DNA of 8,948 bases from positions 1-8,948 of the forward strand of contig CALCML010000033.1 of NCBI GenBank assembly GCA_937967765.1. Direction: 5' to 3'. A program made the translations under genes and the position numbers. Shown piece by piece: positions 5,701 through 8,948 of the stretch. The DNA comes from an uncultured Carnobacterium sp. (GTDB lineage: Bacteria > Bacillota > Bacilli > Lactobacillales > Aerococcaceae). The notes beneath the pieces were generated by a model. That model saw only the letters and a list, made by a program, of their open reading frames with translations. It was not told the DNA's origin and did not search any database. Positions within the stretch are counted from its first letter, which is position 1; each line of letters begins with the position of its first letter.

Positions 5701-6140
5701 TTTATCAAGTGATTAGTGCTCTCATCGCTGTCTACTTCAGTTGTATTGTCTTTGAAGCACCAAAACGACTCCTCATTCATATTTCGATTATTGGAGGCAT
5801 TGGTTGGTTTGTATATCTCTTCTTCTTGGACAGTTCTGGATTACAACTAGCTACTTACTATAGCGGCCTTACAATTGCATTTTTATCGCACTTAGCAGCA
5901 CGCTATTTTAAAGCTCCCGTAACGGTATTCTTTATCCCTGGATTTTTCCCACTTGTTCCTGGTGCAGGCATGTATCGTACCGTATACGCCTTCTTTGTAG
6001 GAGATGTCGAAAAAGGAAAATTCTTCTTTGGTCAAACAATGATTACCGCCGGGATGATTGCACTTGCGATCTTTACAGTCGATTCAATCTTCCGTCTGTA
6101 CTCTCATTGGCAATCTTCACGCCGTCAATCAGCAAACTAA
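5697..6140 (+). CDS. Threonine/serine exporter family protein, small (C-terminal-type) subunit
   Basis: The 147-residue membrane protein corresponds to the C-terminal half of ThrE (ThrE_2-type domain; the half represented by YjjB in enterobacteria). Hydrophobic segments lie at about 3-18, 27-44, 55-68, 74-90 and 112-130. The family signature FIPGFFPLVPGAGMYRT (79-95) is clear. It probably forms one transporter with the upstream protein. The start ATG (5697-5699) overlaps the upstream TGA by 4 bp (ATGA), implying translational coupling and roughly equal synthesis. The C-terminus is short and basic (SSRRQSAN). A terminator follows 15 bp after the stop. Confidence 0.9.
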   Translation: MIYQVISALIAVYFSCIVFEAPKRLLIHISIIGGIGWFVYLFFLDSSGLQLATYYSGLTIAFLSHLAARYFKAPVTVFFIPGFFPLVPGAGMYRTVYAFFVGDVEKGKFFFGQTMITAGMIALAIFTVDSIFRLYSHWQSSRRQSAN

Positions 6141-6154
6141 ATAAATGGACTTAT

Positions 6155-6185
6155 AAAACTGCCAAAGATTTTCTTTGGTGGTTTT
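6155..6185 (+). terminator. Rho-independent terminator of the ThrE-type operon
   Basis: AAAACTGCCAAAGA (6155-6168) pairs with TCTTTGGTGGTTTT (6172-6185) over 14 positions as RNA, two of them G-U wobbles, with a three-base loop and a T run to 6186. Read on the minus strand it also ends in a T run, so it could also stop a minus-strand transcript from the structured element to its right. Confidence 0.85.
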
Positions 6186-6189
6186 TATA

Positions 6190-6456
6190 TTTAAACCGAA
6201 GGTTTAGAGATAAAATCTAAAGATATTAGAACAGATTGATTCCGTCCCTTTTGGATATCTTCATGGTAGGGATAAGAGCTGTACCGGTTCGAGCCGAAGT
6301 CTCTCACCTACTGAGCCTCAATGAGTCTCTACGGAATAAATTCCTAGAGTCTCATATTCGCATCAGTTACATCTCGCTCTTACTCCTACCATAGAATCCC
6401 AAGGGACTCCATCTTCTATAATAGAATCAGTTTTCTCTAAACCTTCTATGTTTAAA
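6190..6456. ncRNA. Long imperfect inverted repeat with nested helices (candidate structured RNA or MITE-like element)
   Basis: About 265 bp without a credible open frame. Ends match as inverted copies: TTTAAAC (6190-6196) with GTTTAAA (6450-6456), and GAAGGTTTAGAGA (6198-6210) with TCTCTAAACCTTC (6434-6446). Further in, GTCCCTT..GGAT (6244-6256) pairs with ATCCCAAGGGAC (6396-6407), and ATGGTAGGGATAAGAGC (6263-6279) with 6376-6392 at 15 of 17 positions. Inside this stem are a CGGTTCGAGCCG hairpin (6285-6296), an ACTGA/TCAGT helix (6310-6314 with 6363-6367), and an apical hairpin (6322-6354: TGAG, CTCTA, GGAAT with ATTCC, TAGAG, CTCA). Branched, nested helices favour an RNA; matching termini also fit a small non-autonomous element. 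The strand is undecided. A perfect TTGACA on the minus strand (6504-6509) lacks a good -10 box. I do not recognise it as 6S, SRP, RNase P, tmRNA or a T-box. Confidence 0.45.
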
Positions 6457-6582
6457 AAGAAAATGATGTCGTTCTATATTTAGATTGCTGCGAGGATGAC
6501 GATTGTCAATTCTCGTTTTAGTAAAGAATAAGTGATTGCGTATGGACAGATAGCGGGTTCTGTGGTTCAATTAATATATTAG
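6457..6582. other. Spacer between the structured element and tRNA-Arg
   Basis: No gene is visible. It contains an imperfect hairpin (CGAG 6491-6494 with CTCG 6512-6515, enclosing TGAC 6497-6500 with GTCA 6505-6508) followed by TTTT. TTGTCA at 6503-6508 could be a -35 for the tRNA, but no convincing -10 lies at the right distance. Confidence 0.4.
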
Positions 6583-6656
<74 letters not shown>

Positions 6657-6662
6657 CTAGTA

Positions 6663-6695
6663 AAAAAATCCACTGGTTTAACCAGTGGATTTTTT
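6663..6695. terminator. Bidirectional terminator shared by tRNA-Arg and the esterase gene
   Basis: A long palindrome: AAAAAATCCACTGGTT (6663-6678) pairs with the AACCAGTGGATTTTTT side ending at 6695. T runs occur on both strands. It lies 6 bp after the tRNA and 5 bp after the stop codon of the minus-strand esterase gene, so it serves two convergent units. Confidence 0.92.
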
Positions 6696-6700
6696 GTTCA

Positions 6701-7408
6701 TTATTTACAAGTCTCTTCTACCCATTCAACTGCACGCCAGGCACGTCCTGGAATATCATTTCCATGATTTCCCTCCTCAAGGATAAACTTAAAATTATTT
6801 GGTTCAAATTTCGGCTCATAAAAATCTTTTAATACAATCGTGTTTGAAGTTTGGGTTGCTGTTAAATTCGTCGCAGTCGTTCCTTCTTGGTCACCCACAC
6901 TCATGTACAATTTAGGATAAGGGGCTTTAAAGGGATGTTCTTTTAAATAGTCCAGAAAATCCGGATACCACAACGACGAAGAACAACTGAGAACGGTCCC
7001 GAATAAATCAGTGTTCACCGCTTCGTACAGGCTGAATAATCCACCTAGCGAATAACCACCGATAACTCTCTTTTCCGCGCTTGAAGCAAAACCATATTCA
7101 CTCTCACAAAACGGTATCACATGAGCCGTGATAAAAGAAAGATGTTCTGCAGCTTTTCCACCGAAATCGATTGGCATAGTTTCCGATGCCTGGAGAGGCC
7201 ACGGTGTATAATCATCTGTTCGATTATCAGAATTGATGAGTACAAAATTGAGTGCAGGTTGATGCTTGCGAATCCAATGATTAAAAGGCACTTCGAATTG
7301 ATCTCCATCTAAAAAATAAATGGTCGTAGCGTTTTTGACATTGGAACGATAAATATATAATTTTAGCCCGCAAATTTCTTGTTGGATCCATACAGAACTT
7401 CTAGTCAT
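6701..7408 (-). CDS. Putative esterase, alpha/beta hydrolase fold (esterase D / enterochelin-esterase-like)
   Basis: The 235-residue protein fits the putative esterase family (Pfam PF00756 type), serine hydrolases acting on varied acyl esters. The predicted triad is Ser120 in the nucleophile elbow GGYSLGG (117-123), an acidic residue, probably Asp173 in SVGDQEG (170-176), and His215 in EEGNHGND (211-218). A TTIYFLDGDQ strand and loop (28-37) supplies the likely oxyanion region, and DDYTPWP (65-71) is typical of the group. There is no signal peptide, so it should be cytosolic. The ATG (7406-7408) follows AAAGGAAA. It is a single-gene unit convergent with the tRNA. Candidate substrates include S-formylglutathione-like thioesters, siderophore esters or carbohydrate esters, and sequence does not choose among them. 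Confidence 0.82.
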   Translation of the reverse strand: MTRSSVWIQQEICGLKLYIYRSNVKNATTIYFLDGDQFEVPFNHWIRKHQPALNFVLINSDNRTDDYTPWPLQASETMPIDFGGKAAEHLSFITAHVIPFCESEYGFASSAEKRVIGGYSLGGLFSLYEAVNTDLFGTVLSCSSSLWYPDFLDYLKEHPFKAPYPKLYMSVGDQEGTTATNLTATQTSNTIVLKDFYEPKFEPNNFKFILEEGNHGNDIPGRAWRAVEWVEETCK

Positions 7409-7440
7409 AACGATTTCCTTTCTACTGCTTATTCTCCATT

Positions 7441-7469
7441 ATTTTAACAGTTTTCTAGGCAGTTGATAA
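7441..7469 (-). promoter_or_regulatory. Candidate promoter of the esterase gene
   Basis: The minus strand has TTATCA (7464-7469), a 17-bp spacer and TAAAAT (7441-7446). The predicted start is near 7434, giving a leader of about 25 nt with the AAAGGAAA ribosome binding site. Confidence 0.5.
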
Positions 7470-7482
7470 GTCCAAATAAAGA

Positions 7483-7507
7483 GACGCCAGTGATAATCAC
7501 TGACGTC
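7483..7507 (-). terminator. Rho-independent terminator of the uxuB-kdgK unit
   Basis: GACG (7483-7486) pairs with CGTC (7504-7507) and CAGTGAT with ATCACTG inside it, with one C-A mismatch. On the minus strand it is followed by a T-rich tract (TCTTTATTT). It lies about 20 bp past the kdgK stop and just upstream of the esterase promoter. Confidence 0.78.
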
Positions 7508-7526
7508 TGATTGTTGTTAAATCAAT

Positions 7527-8531
7527 TTAACGGACAATTTGTCCTGATTTTTGGTTCATAAATTCAAAGACTTCATCTTCATTGAATGGATTCCAGTCTC
7601 CAAAAACAGTATGTTTCAGAACAGAACTTGCAGTTCCAAAGTCAACAATTTGTTGGCTGTCCCACCCTTTTAGAACGCCGTTTAGAGTTCCTGCAGCGAA
7701 GGCATCTCCTCCACCTACTCGGTCGATAATTGGATTAATATCATAGAGTTTGGATTCTACAAATACTCCATCTTCTCCTATAAAGAATCCTTGTAACTCA
7801 TTATGATTCGTTGAGAAGACATTTCGTTTGGTTGAATACAATACTTTAATATTTGGATATTTTGCTTGAATTCGTTTGTAAATTTCTTCTAGGGAAACAT
7901 TTTCGTCTTCTGATGCTACTTTCAAGAAATGAATCGCATCTAATCTACCCGCAGAAAGAATATCTACATACGGTATGATTTGTTGGAAACAAGGATATGC
8001 TTCCTCATAACTCCAAAGCTTACTGCGGTAGTTCATATCAAAACTTACACGGCATCCATATTCTTTTGCCTTATGTACGACTTCCACTGTCCATTCTCGC
8101 CATTTTTTCGAAAGTGCCGGCAAAATCCCAGAAATATGCAACAAATCCACACCTTTGAAGATTTCGTCTAAATTCCAGCAAAGTTCGTTCAAAACGGAGA
8201 TACTAGAGTATAAACGATCATATGTAACGCGAGAAGCACGCACAGCATTCCCTTGTTCTAAAAAGTAAGTGCCTAGTCTTCCGTATTCCGTTGCTACTAA
8301 ATCTGTATTGATCCCATTCATTCGTAATCTTGAACTTACGGCATCATTTAAAGGGTTATCTTGAGGTAGAACTGTTGCTACCGAGACATTATGACCAAAG
8401 TGAGCTAATGAAATTCCAACATTTGCTTCAGCTCCACCATAGCAGACTCTGAACTCTTTTGTACTCTTTAACCGTACATCTTCTTCGGTCGATAATCTTA
8501 ATAAAATTTCTCCTAGAGTTATTACTTTCAT
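7527..8531 (-). CDS. kdgK: 2-keto-3-deoxygluconate kinase (PfkB family)
   Basis: KdgK phosphorylates 2-keto-3-deoxy-D-gluconate to KDPG, the last activation step before aldol cleavage to pyruvate and glyceraldehyde 3-phosphate. The 334-residue ribokinase-fold protein begins MKVITLGEILLRLS. It has the substrate-binding YGGAEANVGISLAHFG (31-46), the FDMNYR motif (164-169) and the ATP-site/catalytic motif DRVGGGDAFAAGTLNG (270-285), where Asp276 is the probable base. The frame is open further upstream to a possible ATG at 8585, but I chose 8531. The family N-terminus starts there, the extra 18 residues resemble nothing, and a GGAGAAG lies about 10 nt upstream. The gene upstream on the same strand encodes a mannonate oxidoreductase, which supports a hexuronate role over other PfkB sugars. 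Confidence 0.88.
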   Translation of the reverse strand: MKVITLGEILLRLSTEEDVRLKSTKEFRVCYGGAEANVGISLAHFGHNVSVATVLPQDNPLNDAVSSRLRMNGINTDLVATEYGRLGTYFLEQGNAVRASRVTYDRLYSSISVLNELCWNLDEIFKGVDLLHISGILPALSKKWREWTVEVVHKAKEYGCRVSFDMNYRSKLWSYEEAYPCFQQIIPYVDILSAGRLDAIHFLKVASEDENVSLEEIYKRIQAKYPNIKVLYSTKRNVFSTNHNELQGFFIGEDGVFVESKLYDINPIIDRVGGGDAFAAGTLNGVLKGWDSQQIVDFGTASSVLKHTVFGDWNPFNEDEVFEFMNQKSGQIVR

Positions 8532-8569
8532 CTCTATATCTCTTCTCCAATTTTCAATTGATAGATAAA

Positions 8570-8593
8570 GAATCGAAGCTCTCACTTCGATTC
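8570..8593 (-). promoter_or_regulatory. Hairpin in the uxuB-kdgK intergenic region (possible attenuator or processing site)
   Basis: A perfect 9-bp stem, GAATCGAAG with CTTCGATTC, around a six-base loop. It is followed on the minus strand by only three T residues (CTTTATCTAT), so it is weak as a terminator. It lies in the 78-bp gap between the two genes and could tune kdgK expression relative to upstream genes or protect the upstream mRNA end. Confidence 0.45.
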
Positions 8594-8609
8594 CTTTTAT
8601 GTTCTTTAA

Positions 8610-8948
8610 TTATACTCCAGAATAAGCCGCGAAACCACCATCAATTGGTAAAACTACGCCATTTACAAAGCTTGAAAGAGTTGAATCTGCAAGGAAGAAT
8701 ACTCCCCCAACTAATTCATCTGATTCACCAAAACGTCCCATTGGTGTATTGCGTAAAATTTTATCGGCACGCGGAGTTGGATTTCCATTTTCATCAAATA
8801 GTAATCTCTCATTTTGAGCCGTTACTAAGAAACCTGGTGCAATCGCGTTGCAACGGATTCCTACTTTAGAGAAGTGAACCGCTAACCATTGAGTGAAGTT
8901 ACTAATCGCTGCTTTTGCTCCTGAATACGCTGGAATTTTTGTTAAAGG
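8610..8948 (-). CDS. uxuB: SDR-family D-mannonate oxidoreductase (fructuronate reductase), C-terminal part
   Basis: The last 112 codons plus stop of a short-chain dehydrogenase/reductase are present; the N-terminal part with the cofactor glycine motif lies beyond the window edge. The visible part starts at or just before the catalytic YxxxK motif (YSGAK, then AAISNFTQWLAVHFSK). It continues with the SDR run RCNAIAPGF and ends in FVNGVVLPIDGGFAAYSGV. The long insertion NERLLFDENGNPTPRADKIL and the AYSGV ending are what I associate with the Gram-positive mannonate oxidoreductase (B. subtilis UxuB/YjmF type), which reduces D-fructuronate to D-mannonate. The neighbouring kdgK supports the pathway assignment. 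Another SDR polyol or sugar dehydrogenase cannot be excluded from the C-terminus alone. Confidence 0.78.
   Translation of the reverse strand, partial: PLTKIPAYSGAKAAISNFTQWLAVHFSKVGIRCNAIAPGFLVTAQNERLLFDENGNPTPRADKILRNTPMGRFGESDELVGGVFFLADSTLSSFVNGVVLPIDGGFAAYSGV

Noticed and set aside
6190..6456. T-box leader, 6S RNA, SRP RNA, tmRNA or RNase P RNA
   Set aside because: The conserved sequences I know for these RNAs (T-box AGGGTGG motif, SRP GGAA-loop region, tmRNA tRNA-like ends, RNase P core) are not present, and no aminoacyl-tRNA or amino-acid gene follows on either strand.
8532..8585. Upstream ATG extending KdgK by 18 residues
   Set aside because: The extension covers the uxuB-kdgK hairpin and the ribosome binding site, and it is not part of the usual KdgK N-terminus, which starts MKVITLGE at 8531.
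8459..8869. 136-codon open frame on the plus strand
   Set aside because: It is antisense to kdgK and uxuB and has no ribosome binding site; it is a shadow of those genes.

Overview
The window reads as chromosomal DNA from a low-GC Gram-positive bacterium, most likely a member of the Lactobacillales. The signs are AT-rich intergenic DNA, strong AGGAGG-type ribosome binding sites, several GTG starts, the ruvA-ruvB-queA order and Gram-positive-type Pta, KdgK and UxuB proteins. A Carnobacteriaceae-like genus such as Granulicatella is a guess; nothing here fixes the genus. I see no transposase, phage gene, CRISPR array or defence cassette. The genes are ordinary housekeeping and catabolic ones; the unexplained material is in the intergenic regions.

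Layout: (1) 1-2083, minus strand: ruvA, ruvB and a truncated queA, a tight operon for Holliday-junction branch migration and queuosine tRNA modification. Its promoter at 2117-2146 overlaps a degenerate LexA/DinR-like box. (2) 2168-2765, minus: an NADPH-dependent FMN reductase-family flavoprotein with its own promoter and terminator. (3) 2766-3170: a 405-bp divergent intergenic region with a 30-bp near-perfect palindrome and two smaller palindromes around a promoter. (4) 3171-3393, plus: a stand-alone 62-residue PspC-domain membrane protein and its terminator. (5) 3400-3730: about 330 bp with no credible gene but dense secondary structure: two look-alike terminator hairpins bracket a multi-helix element, and a second run of stem-loops forms the likely 3' UTR of pta. 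(6) 3731-4720, minus: pta. (7) 4721-4929: divergent promoter region with repeated AGTACA motifs. (8) 4930-6140, plus: a two-gene split threonine/serine exporter (ThrE family) operon with an ATGA overlap, followed by a terminator. (9) 6190-6456: a long imperfect inverted repeat with nested helices that folds on paper like a structured RNA (or a MITE-like element). (10) 6583-6656, plus: tRNA-Arg(CCU), sharing a bidirectional terminator with (11) 6701-7408, minus: a putative esterase. (12) 7483-8948, minus: the 3' part of an SDR-type D-mannonate oxidoreductase gene (uxuB) followed by kdgK, the end of a hexuronate-catabolic operon.

How it fits together: RuvAB and QueA are DNA-repair and translation housekeeping. 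Pta links acetyl-CoA to acetyl phosphate and acetate, and KdgK/UxuB feed hexuronates through 2-keto-3-deoxygluconate into central metabolism. The ThrE pair, the flavin reductase, PspC and the esterase are separate transcription units. No new multi-gene system is evident. The best candidates for something undescribed are the structured elements at 6190-6456 and 3412-3595 and the palindrome at 2953-2982, none of which I can match to a known RNA or repeat family by eye.
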